In this document: positions 24,252 through 36,437 of the stretch, in pieces
Position numbering within the stretch: the first letter of the stretch is position 1
Layout of the letters: every line of letters starts with the position of its first letter
Source: Nageia nagi
Lineage: Eukaryota; Pinophyta
Assembly: GCA_050084985.1 (NCBI GenBank)
Contig: JBITNC010000001.1
Span: 186,930,001 to 186,994,000, forward strand
Length of the DNA: 64,000 bases
Reading direction: 5' to 3'
Notes under the pieces: model-generated
Told to the model about the DNA's origin: nothing
Databases searched by the model: none
Seen by the model: the letters and a program-made list of their open reading frames with translations, nothing else
Made by a program: the position numbers and the translations under genes

Positions 24252-25377
24252 GTTATTTTTCTTTATAAGTTGAAAATGGTAAGATATGAATCATAAAATA
24301 TTTCTATTTAGATTTATCATATTGTTCTTGTATTGATATTCATATTTAGTTTTAGTTGTTGTAGATGATTTTGAAACATCATCATCATTTAGAGGGGATT
24401 CATCTAATGCACCATCCTTGAGAGAAATTTAGAATGCAATATTGATGTTTCATAATGAAAATCAATATAATATTATCTTTAGTTTTAATCCAAGTTAAAT
24501 ACATCTAAAAATACTAATAAGTTTGTATTCATTTGCACAAGTGTTTTTTTACTATTTGCATAGATCTTTCAATTGTGATAGTGCACTACTTTTTAGAACA
24601 AATACCTCACTTAGATACACCTTGTTAGTGTATTTTTTAAGATAAGTATGATATTGTTCTTATTTTTCTAGTGCATATTTTAAGTATATCTATTATAATG
24701 CAATATCATTATCATTAACATCTATTTAAAACTTCTACTTGAAGTCTACTGTAAAGTGGCTACTTTTGAGTGTTTTGTTTTCACTCTTTTAGGTTGGATT
24801 GCAGCTTAGAAGTGGTCAGTATGTTATATTCCATATTTAAGTTGCTTATTACATGAACACTACCATTTATCATTTCTACTACACTACATGAAAAGAGTGT
24901 GGTCAGATTGGTATGATCATGATATATTCTTTGTTATATTATGAGTTAATGATTGATATTAGTTGTAGTTACTGAATCATTGGTATTTCTACTAATGTTT
25001 GAAGTGATGTATCTGATATATCTTACTAAAAGCTAGGATAAACCAATTTTTATTTAATTATTATTTCAAAATAATAAAAAATAGTATGGTTATATAATGT
25101 TATAATATCTTTGTTATATTCTTGTGTAAGCATTATCATCCTTTCAACAAGAAATACCTTAAAAATTATGAAATATATTTGAATGATGAATGAAAGTTCC
25201 TATGGTTATGATATGGTTGTATAATGAATCTTTGCAAAATGAAACTTTATGAGAATATTTCCATGATGAATGATTGGTGAAAATAAAAATAAAAGTGTGT
25301 TTATATAATATTATAGTATCTTGGTTACAAATAAACAACAATAATGTTGTTGTGATGAATGATTGTTGAAAAGTAAT
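24252..25377. other. AT-rich spacer, nothing recognised
   Basis: No coding similarity or clear repeat structure seen apart from short shared words such as ATAATGTTATA(A)TATCTT near 25095 and 25310. Confidence 0.3.
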
Positions 25378-26093
25378 CGATTTCAAATTTATTTATGCTT
25401 AGATTTTAGTTCTTTAATGATTTTAGATGGGTAATACGCATCTCATTTAACCCATATATCATAAATGCACTTAGATTAACCATGTTCAATTGTACAATGT
25501 AAAAAATATAGAATGGTCAATATAAATTTAATTTAATATCTAAGTTTTTTGGGCTATACCTAGCTCTTTTAACCCCATTTTTTGATGTTCTATTATACAA
25601 TGTAAAAAAATATAGAATAATGAATGTAAATTGAATCTATCAATTTCAAATTGATTTATGCTTAGATTTTAATTCTTTAATGATTTTAAATGGGTTATAT
25701 GTAGCTCATTTAACCCATATATCATAAATGTACTTTGATTAACCATGTTCAATTATACAATATAAAAAATATAGAATAATGAATGTAAATTTAATTTGAT
25801 TTCCAAGTTTTTTTGGTTATACCCAGCTCATTTAACCCCATTTTTTATGTTTGGTTATATAATGTAAAAAATATAGAATAATGAACATAAATTGAATGTA
25901 TCAATTTCAAATATCCTTTGATTATTTTATATGGGTTATAAGTAGCTCATTTAACCTATATATCATAAATGGACTTCTATTAACCATGTTTTGTTATACA
26001 ATGTAAAAAATATAGAATAATGAACATAAGTTTAATTTAATTTCTAAGTTTTTTGGGTTATACCTAGCTCATTTAACCCCATTATCGATGTTG
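25378..26093. repeat. Tandem array, period about 260 bp
   Basis: Units start near 25378, 25638 and 25899 with TCAATTTCAAAT and share AGCTCATTTAACCCATATAT and ATGTAAAAAATATAGAATAA. Each unit holds the ATAGAAT(A/G) motif and the AGCTC(A/T)TTTAACC motif twice, so the basic period is about 130 bp and the unit is a dimer. About 2.75 dimer copies are present. It ends near the CCATTATCGATG at 26080-26092. Confidence 0.75.
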
Positions 26094-26210
26094 ACTTAAC
26101 CCTTTATAAATGATAGTCAAAGAACAACTCATAAATGTAATTAGACTATCTAAGCTTTTTAGGTTATATGTAGTTCGATTATAATTGTTGGTGTTACAAA
26201 AACTTTTGTA

Positions 26211-26285
26211 TTTCTTGTTGTGAGAAAGTTTTGAGCAAAATGTAAGAAATGCAAATTTTGTTCAAAACTTTCTTACAATAAGAAA
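26211..26285. repeat. Near-perfect 31-bp inverted repeat (hairpin)
   Basis: Left arm 26211-26241 and right arm 26255-26285 are complementary at 28 of 31 positions with a 13-base spacer. All three mismatches are G with T, so an RNA of the plus strand would pair along all 31 positions. A third partial copy of the right arm (ATTTTGCTCAAAACTT) follows at about 26290-26305. It could be a fold-back element, a small MITE or a hairpin RNA. Confidence 0.65.
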
Positions 26286-26309
26286 TGTAAATTTTGCTCA
26301 AAACTTCAC

Positions 26310-26949
26310 TTACTCACCAAAACAAATATTAATAGACATACAAATATCATTCTAAAAGCTAATGCTAAGACCTCTATTTCTCTATTTTATGAAAGATCCC
26401 AAAATAATTAATAGCTATGATGCCAAATCTAATATACAAATATGATGTTAAAAACTATAATCCCAAATCTAATAAACAATGGTAATGTATAGTAGATGCT
26501 AACAAAATTATGTTAGTAATTATAGATAATGATAACATCTTCATTTCCAAATTACAAGCTTTTTTTCCTCATGTGTGGTAGTAGTTTTACTAAAAATTCA
26601 TAATAATCAAGGCATGAATCCCAAATATCAATAAACATAGGTGTAGTAATCATAAGAAAAATATTTTAGGTTACTAAAATATTTACATATACATACATAT
26701 AGTGAATTATACTATAAATGTCTATTCTTCTTGGTCCTTACAAGACTATTTTGATCATTTAACCTTTTCTTCTCATTCTTTTCTTATCAACCTATAGGGA
26801 GTTTTATGAGTGTGTCTTATTATGTTGGATGGGTTATGTGTACATTCAATATTTTCTTCACTATTCAATTCCATCATATGATATCAAGCTGAATGAAAAT
26901 TGCAACTATTCAATCATATATGTAGGTAGACTCTAACCTTAGGCCATAT
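26310..26949. other. AT-rich spacer, nothing recognised
   Basis: Only a weak internal repetition around CCCAAATCTAATA(A/T)ACAA at 26430-26480. Confidence 0.3.
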
Positions 26950-27609
26950 TATTTTACACTTCCTCCAATCATTCTTGTGTCAAAAAAATTGTGAAGTACT
27001 CTTTACATACTTCCTTACCTCTGCATTTTAGTTTTCCATTCTCATACAATTTTATTTTTATGTGAAATTTCACTATAAAACCTTTTATATTATCATCCTA
27101 CAAATGATACCCATCAATATCAATCACATAGTATACATCCTCTTCCACCAATAGAATAAAAAAAAATGAGCATCCCAAGTAACTACATAAACATTTTTTT
27201 GATCATTTTTTATGAACTCTTCCCACATAGTATCAAATGAGTGAAGGGAATTTAGATATGGATATACTTCATTGATGATTTTTTATCTGAATAATATAAT
27301 ATATTCAACTCCCATTAATAGAGGTAAAACTTTTCTTTGCAAAAAATCATACATCTCATGCTTCCCATCAAGGTATTTTTCTTTATATTATTCTTCTCTA
27401 CACATATCTCTCCACTTTGCACTTTCATATATTATAATTTTAGCAAGTGCTATATTTGGTGGCAACCTTCCTAGGTTTATATATAAACAATAAATAATGT
27501 TTAAAACCATAGCACTACAAGCATTTCTGCCATTAACACCTTCACTATGTTGGCCTTTATTTACCTCAAAATAATCTTTGTAGAGTTTTGTGCTTTTATT
27601 CTTGGCCAT
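26950..27609 (-). pseudogene. Remnant of a plant NT-C2-type protein gene
   Basis: From 27609 downwards the frame reads GVNGRNACSAMVLNIIYCLY, LGRLPPNIALAKIIIYESAK, then WRDMCREE, a stop, then KYLDGKHEMYDFLQRKVLPL. Near 27220-27130 it continues with NVYVVTWDAHFFLFY, and after a one-base shift YYVIDIDGYHL and FIVKF. This order matches the C-terminal region of plant proteins usually annotated as NT-type C2 domain proteins (a TAL-like helix, EWR-L-C segment, then VYVVSWNDHFF and AYYIIDTLG). I assign it from memory of the family, not by search. The N-terminal C2 part is absent, and the stop and frameshift show it is a fragment. Confidence 0.5.
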
Positions 27610-27839
27610 AAACTATTTGTGGTAAAATATACCAAATTGGGTAACATTGGGTAATTGATACATCACCTATTATTTGTTATTTTATGGAGGATGTGGGGTT
27701 TTATCATGTATCCTAATATCATTTGCATTTGAATTAGTTTAAACAAACTCATGAAATTTTTGCATGGACCACAACAAATGGAGTATAAGATAATGGTTTG
27801 AAAATATGCATTAAGTAAAAATATTTTTATGGATATCAT

Positions 27840-28560
27840 ATGATTAGATGATATGTAATTCATTGCTAAAATGAGGATATCATTCAAAGGAATGCAAATG
27901 ATAGGAGTAAATGTAGACTCTATAACCTTGGCCAACATTCTTCCAACATGTGCCACCATGGGAGATCTAGAAGAAGGTATATACATAAATGAATGAGTAC
28001 TTTGATGAGATAGATATGTATGCAAAATTAATTGATATACATTTATGCAAAATATAGAAGAATACATAAGGCTTGCAAATTATTTGACAAGATGCATGGT
28101 GCAAACCTAGTTTCATGGATTGCAATTATTGGAGGATATGTAATTCATGGCTACATCAAGGATGCCTTATCTAAATGTAACTCATGGATTGCAATGATCA
28201 TTATATTTTCACATAATGGGTTATTTGAATAGGATCTAAAGACTTTTAAGTAGGTGCAATTATCAAGTGTAAAGGTAAACTCTATAACCTTTGCTAGCAT
28301 TTTTCCAGCATGTCCCACTATCAAAACTCTAGAGGAACGTATGGAAATCCATCAAAGAGTAGTTGAAAATGGTTTTGTATCCAATATTATGGTAACTACA
28401 TTATTCAAAGATATAAGAATCAATAAGGGTAGTCAAATTGAAGTTGACAAAAAGCTACGTGCTTCTCTCATAGGTGATAGACAATTCACACTCAATAACA
28501 TAGGAGAGATGGAAAATTGGACATATTATCAAGTAAGATGAAAGCAACAAGGAATAAAAT
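27840..28560 (+). pseudogene. PPR protein gene remnant with E-domain end
   Basis: Pentatricopeptide repeats of the PLS type are readable with frameshifts: GVNVDSITLANILPTCATMG (27905-27965), then YAKYRRIHKACKLFDKMHGA, NLVSWIAIIGGYVIHGYIKD (28040-28160), QLSSVKVNSITFASIFPACP, EIHQRVVENGFVSNIMVTTL (28255-28400), and a jump to GSQIEVDKKLRASLIGDRQ (28430-28485), which resembles the E/E+ region close to the C terminus. Such proteins bind organelle RNA. Here several repeats between the last L motif and the E region are missing, and stops occur. No introns are seen, as is usual for this family. Confidence 0.7.
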
Positions 28561-28599
28561 TCCAAATACAATAGGTACAAGTATAGTAAAAATTAACTA

Positions 28600-29640
28600 T
28601 GTACTTGAATCAAAGTGTTACCATATGAATTTTCTTATATCATGTTCCTTTCATCTAATTTTGTATGTGAACTTTTTGCTTTTTCTATAGCACTTTCCTG
28701 TGTCATATAGAAGTATGATAAATAATTTGATAAATATTAAACTAACTATAATGATAAATACAAAGATAAATATTAAACTAAGTATAATGATATAATATTC
28801 TAAATACAATAGCTACAAGTACAATACAAATGAACTATATACTTGAATCAAAGTGCTATGATATGCATTTTCTTATGTGATATATTCTTGTATTGCATTC
28901 CCTTCATTTGCATCTAAACTCTTTATCATATGTGCAATATTTTCTTGAAGTGAAAAGATATAAGATTGCAAGTTATACATCATAAAGTGCATTTATGAAG
29001 AAAATAAAAGGCTAGCTCTCGAGTGATAGTACAAATGAATTATATATATAAATCAAACTCCTATGATCTTCATTTTCCTCTCTCCCATTTGTATTTTCTT
29101 AACTTTTTGCATTTACATTTGAACTCTTTATTTATTTCATAGTACTTTCTTGTGTGATGTATAATTATGGTAAATACACATATAAATATTAAGCTAAGTA
29201 CAAAACTCATTGCAAGGTTATCTCTCAAGTGGTAATAAAAATAAACCATATACCTGATTCAAAGTGCTACGATTTGCATTTTCTTCATTTGCATGTGTTT
29301 CATTCCATTCATTTTATTATATCCCATTTTTCAATTTTGTATAGAATTATGAAAAATGCATTGATTAAGAAAATGCAAGACTAGCTCTCGAGTGAAAGTA
29401 CAAATGAACTATATACCTTAATCAAATTGCTATGATCTTCATTCTCTTCATTTTCTGCTCTCTCATTTGCATTTTGTTCATTTTTTGTATTTTCTTCATT
29501 TTCATATGTCCTATTTTTTGCATTTTTTTCATTTTTATGTATCCTATTTTCCTATGTCACATAGAATTATGATAAATACAAGGATAGATATTAAACTAAG
29601 TATAATGATAAATACAAAAAACTAAGTTCTATTGTTACTA
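28600..29640. repeat. Degenerate tandem repeats, about 200-bp units
   Basis: The motif ACTTGAATCAAAGTGCTATG-ATTTGCATTTTCT recurs five times in decayed form (about 28607, 28850, 29045, 29250, 29415), and CTAGCTCTCGAGTGA(T/A)AGTAC recurs near 29010 and 29382 with a weaker copy near 29220. Spacing varies from 165 to 245 bp. Confidence 0.6.
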
Positions 29641-31618
29641 GTTGAGTGATACATTAGTGTGTCACATTCCCCATATCCTAAATAAAACTTATCTATATGA
29701 GAACATCAATATGCATAAATATCTCATGAGAAGGTCAAGCATTCTCTGACGATGCATTGGTCTCACCAAATCTCTGCATGGAGCAAAATAAATGGAGTGT
29801 AAAATAAAAATGACATTTTAATTTTGAAAAAAATCATAATAGTAAAGAAGAACATAAATAAGAATCACATTCTCACCTTATTAGGTGGGGGACTCTCTAG
29901 CAATGTATTTTTATTGGTAGCATTTCTCCCTTATCTAGCATTGGTATCTTCATTATCAAATATTACGTATTAACTTCTATCAACATATTTGGACTCTCTA
30001 AAGTGTATGATTGATGGTTCTCTTAATTCTTTCAATTCCTCCAAGGATACAAGGGTGCACACTAAACATATTAAATATAGATTAGTGTACTAGATATGAA
30101 AATAACTATAAAAATCTAACAAGCAAAAAATAATACATATATCTTTCTATGTTCCCTTATCACATGCAGCCTCCAAAAAGTTTCTCTTTTTTCATGGACA
30201 TCATAGTCCATCATCTTTGCATAAATATTTTCTCACACTTCCATTGATAGCTCTAATTGTGAATTTACCTTCTTATTTTTCATTGCATCCTTTACCAATC
30301 TATTTTGTTTAGAGTTACATTAGTTATGAAATACATTTTAAGGAATTTGTTTTCCTTTCAAATATTTCATTTGGCTATATGTTGATGGTTTTAAAGTAGT
30401 TTCCAGCCTAACCATTTTCATTTTTTATTTAAGTGGTAAATCCTTATGATTACCTGTCTTATGGTTATTAAAGGTTTTATATGATCAAATTTATATATTT
30501 GGGTAAAAATGAAATAGACCAACCTCATGATGATATCTCAACTTGCCACTCCTCTTGCTAGCATGTCATTCATCTTGTACACCATGTGCATATTTAGTGT
30601 CAGCCCATTATAAGTGAAAGACATCAAAATATAATTAGCAAATTATTTACTTGCATAATTCTAACATTATTGCATAAAGAAATGCAAAAATAAATATCAA
30701 CCATAGCTAAGTTAAATACTTTGATCACAAGCCAAACTGTCAATTGTAGCAACTAAAGGTTTTCTTCTACCTTTGCATTGTTAAAACATGTCAGTTCATC
30801 AATATTACATGTATAATAATTCATATCGAGAATATGTTATTATTGTGCTACAAAATTAGTGCATAATTATTAACTATGATGAAATGATAGTTGTGCTACA
30901 AAATCATAGCATAATCTCTTTGGGAATTTGAGCAAAAACCATTGATTCGATGTTAGTTTCTTTCATATGCAATTATGGTAACAACCTTAATAAACATGTA
31001 ATCATTGATTCAATGTCATTTTCTTAATAAATATATCTACAAATTTCTAATTAATGGTACTTTATAACTTCAAATTTATATCATCTCTTTGAATAACATC
31101 TCCTTTGAAATGAAATTGAAGGTTAATATGATTGGATTTTCTATGGTGGGGAGGATTCCATGTAATTTGTATTACACTTTGATTTTTATAAACTAATGTA
31201 ATATGTATTAATGGCTTAAGTTATCATTATTGTAATTTACATATACTTCTGTTGAAGATAATAACATAATTATGTTAAATGCATGAAAATGAAGCATTGT
31301 ACAACCCAAACAACAACTAAGTTCATCTATGAAAATATTATCATAAGATCTGGATGTCTTGAAGAAAATATAAAAAATATGGAATGTGTGTAGTATGGAC
31401 TATATATCAATATCTAATAGTGATCTTATCATGGTCTTACTCCTTTTATATATGAGTTCCATCCTTAACCAAGATATCATGCTTAGTAATCCTTGGAGCT
31501 TGCACCACAAAAGGGTGAAAGGATGACATAATAAAGTACATTGCTCCAATCAATAGAAAAATTCATAAAATATATCAATAAAGTGCATAAATTATAAAAT
31601 TATTACTAAAAGAGGACT
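29641..31618. other. AT-rich spacer, nothing recognised
   Basis: Chance open frames only. A minus-strand KKRNFLEAACDKGT reading near 30200-30160 looks protein-like but is too short to place. Confidence 0.3.
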
Positions 31619-31862
31619 TAGTAGAATAGGGATAGGCATGTGTTTTGAATTTTAATTCAAAACCCTACTAAATCAAGATTGATATCATTCTTTAAATACA
31701 TTATTCTAGATATATATCAATATAGCAATTGAGCTCAAAATAGCTCAAATTTAAGGTTTTGCCCTTTTATGCCCCTACATTACCCTAAAAAATACTCAAT
31801 ATCTTTGATATGATCTAAACATGATAGAAACGTTTGTTATACATACATATATAGATACTTGG
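31619..31862. repeat. Direct repeat, first copy (245 bp)
   Basis: It matches 32826-33072 along its length. Both contain ATATATCAATATAGCAATTG, ATGCCCCTACATTACCCTAA and TACATACATATATAGATA. The 960-bp stretch between the copies has no coding. They could be worn LTRs of a small element, but no TG/CA ends, primer site or target duplication were seen. Confidence 0.65.
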
Positions 31863-32825
31863 GAACTTGGGTTGATCAGGTTATTTTTGCAAATATATAT
31901 TAGTGTTACTAATACAAAGTATTAGATATTAATAATTTGGTTATTATACCCCTTTGATTTCTAGAAAAGTATCAAAAAGAAAGTGAACTAAATTGAATTA
32001 GCTTAACTATTAGGAAACTTGATTTACAAAAAAAGGTACAAGTATCATGCTCAAATGATAAGATGATGTATTAGTTATTCATGATGTTGGATAATTTATA
32101 CAAATGTGTACTAGTATTAACTAAACATAGGTTTTACAATTTCTTAAGAATTGATATCAATATTTTTCATGTCTTTCTATTAAGGATTTAAAAAATATAT
32201 TGTTACATATTAGTCTTAGATGTTGAAACTAATTTGAATTTATTTGTAAGATCTAATTTAATAAGGAAGATGAATCCATATGGCTATGAAGTTTGTACCA
32301 ATACAAATCAAACTATAAATTAGATTAGTTTTAGAGACCTAATCTATATTTAAGATATTATGAACTTCTTACAAAACTGTGCTTTGTTTCTTAAGACATT
32401 CAACAAAGTACTTTTGAATGATATAAGACACTAAATTTTGCAATAGAGATTAAGACTATCTTCTTTGCTTTTGAATTCATTTTCTTATCCTTGAAAAAGA
32501 GAGAAAAGAGAGAATTTAATATTTACAATATGAATGATAGAAGAAATCAAGTACAAATCTAAATATCTCAATAATTAAAATTAATTATACTTATAATTTA
32601 AAATGAATAAATATACTTAATATAATTATAATTAACCTTAGAATATAAACAAGGATTGATTACAACTTAAAGATCTTATTGATAACTATTACCTTCAAAC
32701 TAAAAAATTGTGTAATTAATAATATAAATTTGATAAATATAATAAATATAACCAAGAATAGTTCATTTGGTTCAAATTATAATGATAAAAAAAATATTTT
32801 TAATAATTATATAATGCACTGGCTA

Positions 32826-33072
32826 TTTAGCCTCCATAATAGGATAGGCATTGGTTTTAAATTTTTATTCAAAATTTGACTAAATCAAGTTGATATTGTT
32901 CTTGAAATATAGTATTCTAAATATATATCAATATAGCAATTGAGTTCAAAATAGCTCAAATTTAAGGTTTGAGTCCTTTGATGCCCCTACATTACCCTAA
33001 AAACACTCAATATATTTGAGATGTTCTAAACATGATAGAAAAGTTAATTATACATACATATATAGATATTTA
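32826..33072. repeat. Direct repeat, second copy
   Basis: Partner of 31619-31862 in the same orientation, with roughly a fifth of positions changed. Confidence 0.65.
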
Positions 33073-34290
33073 TTTATTATTATTTTGATAAGATAAATTT
33101 CTCATATGATTCGGAATGGTGAAATTGACAACTAGGGAGCAAATATATCAATATGTATTAACTAATAGGGATATCAATATTTTCTTAGTATCTTGATAAT
33201 TTGGATGTTATATATGGTATTCGGTTATAATGATCACACAATGATTATGACTTATATTATGGTAAGTTACACATGGGCACCCATGATTCTTACACAATTA
33301 TATGAGTATATTGTTAGTTATTATTTAGTTGATATAATATAAAAGTGGTTTGATTATGAGGATCCATGTTGAAATCAATGGTAATATCTTGATAATTAAA
33401 GAGGTACGCATGATGTAGAAGACTGATGATTAGTTTTCTATGATATTGGTGATACATATATAGTATAAAACTTGTACCTTGGTTTTTAGTATCACACGAG
33501 CAATAATAATATGTAGTTAAGTGATGATGGATTCATGAGTTGATTAATTATCTAATGGATGTAGAGATGAAACTTGAATTCATACTTATCATCAATGACA
33601 TTACTATTTCTTATGTAATCTTGTAACTAAGCCACAAGCCAATATTATGGGGTTCTACGGCTTTATAGGTCAATTAGGATACCATCAAAAATGGCAAAAC
33701 AAATGAATATTATCAATTTTACATGGTGCTCCACACCCATTAATCATACCTTTAATGCTCACGTTATGAATTGCTTGCCTTATCTTGCATAACAATGGAT
33801 AACTAGCCTAATCTCATTGATTATACATTACATTGTTTATCTTTTTTTATTGTATCCAAACTAATTAATTAGATAATGTTAATTACTTACTATTGCATCA
33901 AATTTGTTAAATGGGTAACTTATTTTACTTACTAGTTCGACAAATTCGTAGTGTTGTAACTATATCATTTTAGGGTAAATTCTTGTGGAGTTTGGCTATG
34001 GGTTCTATATCGAATTAGGGGTTAAGAGAAACCCTAGTTATTAATTTATGAACATTTGGTGTATGTTATTGTTATGTGTTGGGTTGTAGGTGCTTATTGA
34101 GAAATTTAAATATGCCAATGTAGATTTCTCACCACTTCTTTTATTTTATTGTTAGAGTATGGATATTCGACCTAGTTCTCCTTTTGATCTTCAGTAGATC
34201 CTAGATGATTGAAATGAAATGGAGGAATAATACCTCTTTTTGATATCATGAATATGGTGAACCTATCCAATGATGAGATGGTCACTTTAA
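33073..34290. other. AT-rich spacer, nothing recognised
   Basis: No motif, repeat or coding similarity that I can support. Confidence 0.3.
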
Positions 34291-34740
34291 TAGGATCCTA
34301 CACCTAATATGATGCATGAAGTTTATGATGAAATTGAAAGCAATTTTGTATCTCAATTATTTATGCATACAGTTGGAAAATATATTTAGATATCTCATTA
34401 CATGTTACAAATTGGGCTTTTATATGAACCATCCAAGCTTGGATATATTTTTGGTATCAACTATAATATGGCATGTAGATATACTTATTAATTTAGAATA
34501 TGGTTATTTGGTATCAACTATAATATGAGATGTAGATATACTTATTAATTTAGAATATGGTTATTTGGTAGACATTGGAAATGGAATTTTTATTGTTTGC
34601 AATTACAATAATAAAGTTTATTTGAATGTTAACTATGTATACAATATGAGTAACTCTTATCACATTATTCTTGGTATGAATCATTATACAAACATTGCTA
34701 ATGGAATGAGTAGGGTTTTACAATTAAGATAGAATCGAAG
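34291..34740 (+). other. Protein-like remnant with a 57-bp tandem repeat
   Basis: An open frame at 34316-34528 covers a perfect-looking duplication of 57 bp (34451-34507 and 34508-34564, one or two differences). After a stop, the same frame continues with a segment ending HIILGMNHYTNIANG, which is faintly like the end of a retroelement protease (ILGMDWL). I cannot name the family. Confidence 0.3.
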
Positions 34741-34744
34741 CTCG

Positions 34745-35050
34745 AGCATTTTAAAACTAACCATTGAGAGACGAAATCCAAGCATGAGGATTTGAAATGC
34801 ATGATACAGATAGTTTCATGGACTACAATGATCATAAGATATGCACAAAATGAATACATTAAAAGGGAAGGTCAATTTTTTTATGAAATACCTCATTGAA
34901 ATGTAGTCTCATGGAATGCAATGATTGCAGGTTATGGAAGCATAGAGAAGGCATAAGATTTTTTGATAACTGCAGGATGTAGACTTTCATGGAGTGCAAT
35001 ATGAAAAACTCATGGATTGTAAAATGAATAAACAAAGCCAAGGAATTGTA
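34745..35050 (+). pseudogene. Second PPR gene fragment
   Basis: Two repeats read with stops and one indel: QIVSWTTMIIRYAQNEYIKR and NVVSWNAMIAGYGSIEKA, with the GQFFYEIPH link where the family has LFDEMP. A decayed third VSWSAI-like segment follows near 34990. It is a PLS-class pentatricopeptide fragment in the same orientation as the one at 27.8 kb. It may be a separate insertion or part of the same ancestral copy. Confidence 0.65.
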
Positions 35051-35159
35051 AAAACTATCTAGTATTGAGCTTCACTACCTTTATGAGAGCTCCTTCCAAC
35101 ATCCACATCTAAGCATGCAAAAAATAATGCAAACGAGAATGATCATCTTTTCATTTATT

Positions 35160-35850
35160 TAAAAGGGATTAATCAAACTTCATTTAATCAGTTAAAAATA
35201 ATTCAATTAATCTTGCAATCCTTTGCATGTGTTAAACCATATGGGTTAAAGGTTAATCGACTTCTATATAGAGTCTAAATGAAGTTCAATTAACCTTCGC
35301 ATTAATGAATTCATGTACGATGATTGGCGATGTTCCAAATGGAGGCAAGGTGATATGACATATGGGTTGATCGACCTTTATATAAACCCCATAAATACAA
35401 TTTGAATAACCTAGGCCATTAATGACATCCTCGATATACAAGATAGATGTTCAAGATGGTGAGCCTGAGATAATCAAAGTCAATTGAATTTCATTGATAT
35501 TGGGGGTTAATCGAGCATCATCATTTTTTAGGTTAATTGAAAGATGCTTAGCCTAAATGGTCATTTGATATCATGAGTTAATCAAATGTTGTTGACACAT
35601 TGTCTAATCAAACATTGGTTAATCTTACATAATCAAAAGATGTTAAGAGTAGACTAATCGAACGATATTTAGACATAGGTTAATTGAACATTGTAAAGTA
35701 GGTCAGATAAAGGAAGTTTAAGTAATCCCACATGGGCATGGGGGCGATGGTATACCATGATAGGTATGACCTGATGATCCATGTGCATGGAGGGTTAAAC
35801 GAAGCATGTTGAGTCAAGGATAATCAAAGTTTGTATAACCCCACTACATG
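35160..35850. repeat. Cluster of TTAATCGA-type motifs upstream of the reductase gene
   Basis: GGTTAATCGA, GGTTGATCGA, GGTTAATTGA, TTAATCAAA, CTAATCGAAC and similar words recur more than a dozen times in about 600 bp, often after GG or GGG. There is no fixed period. CpG survives in several copies although the surroundings are CpG-poor. It could be a degraded satellite or part of an element. Confidence 0.45.
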
Positions 35851-36368
35851 GCTCGTTGGGTCATACATGCATATTGAAAAAATAGCATGTCAGAATAAAA
35901 AAAAAAATTTGGAGGTTAGATAACCAATGCCATATCATTATTACTTGTTATGGATAGAAAACATTGTCTACATCATTAAAAATATTTGTTCACCACTTTT
36001 TGTCCAAAAAAAATAAACTAATAACTCTTAATTTTAAAATATAAATTACACTTATTAATACAAATCTTAATCAAAAACATGTATATAAATCATCTATACA
36101 ATTTGGCATCTACAATCACAACCAATTTAAGAACCGGAGTTGTTAAATGTAAATCCAGCATCCTTTTTGGATGATAAGTTCCATCTCATGCAGAAAGGAT
36201 AATCAACCATTTTTCATTTACAAAAGACACTAGTCTTGGCATGCATGTTGATATTGATGGGGGTAGTTAAGGAATGACACTCTCGTGATCTCAAAGCAGC
36301 GAACGCGTGCCAACCCCTTCCTCACTTACATTCCCAATATATTCCCTCCAATTATATTCATAAACCTC

Positions 36369-36376
36369 TATATAAA
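36369..36376 (+). promoter_or_regulatory. TATA box of the reductase gene
   Basis: TATATAAA lies about 62 bp before the start codon at 36438, which allows a transcription start near 36400 and a short leader. No other TATA-like site fits better. Confidence 0.65.
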
Positions 36377-36437
36377 CCTCCACTTCAAGCATAATGATAT
36401 GAATATTACTTGACTGCGTCTCTTCCTACTACCAAAT

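Noticed and set aside
27663-28067. 134-codon minus-strand open frame
   Set aside because: It overlaps the PPR repeats read on the plus strand, which explain the sequence better.
32679-32879. 66-codon open frame rich in Asn and Ile
   Set aside because: Composition follows the local AT bias and its end overlaps a direct repeat; not a gene.
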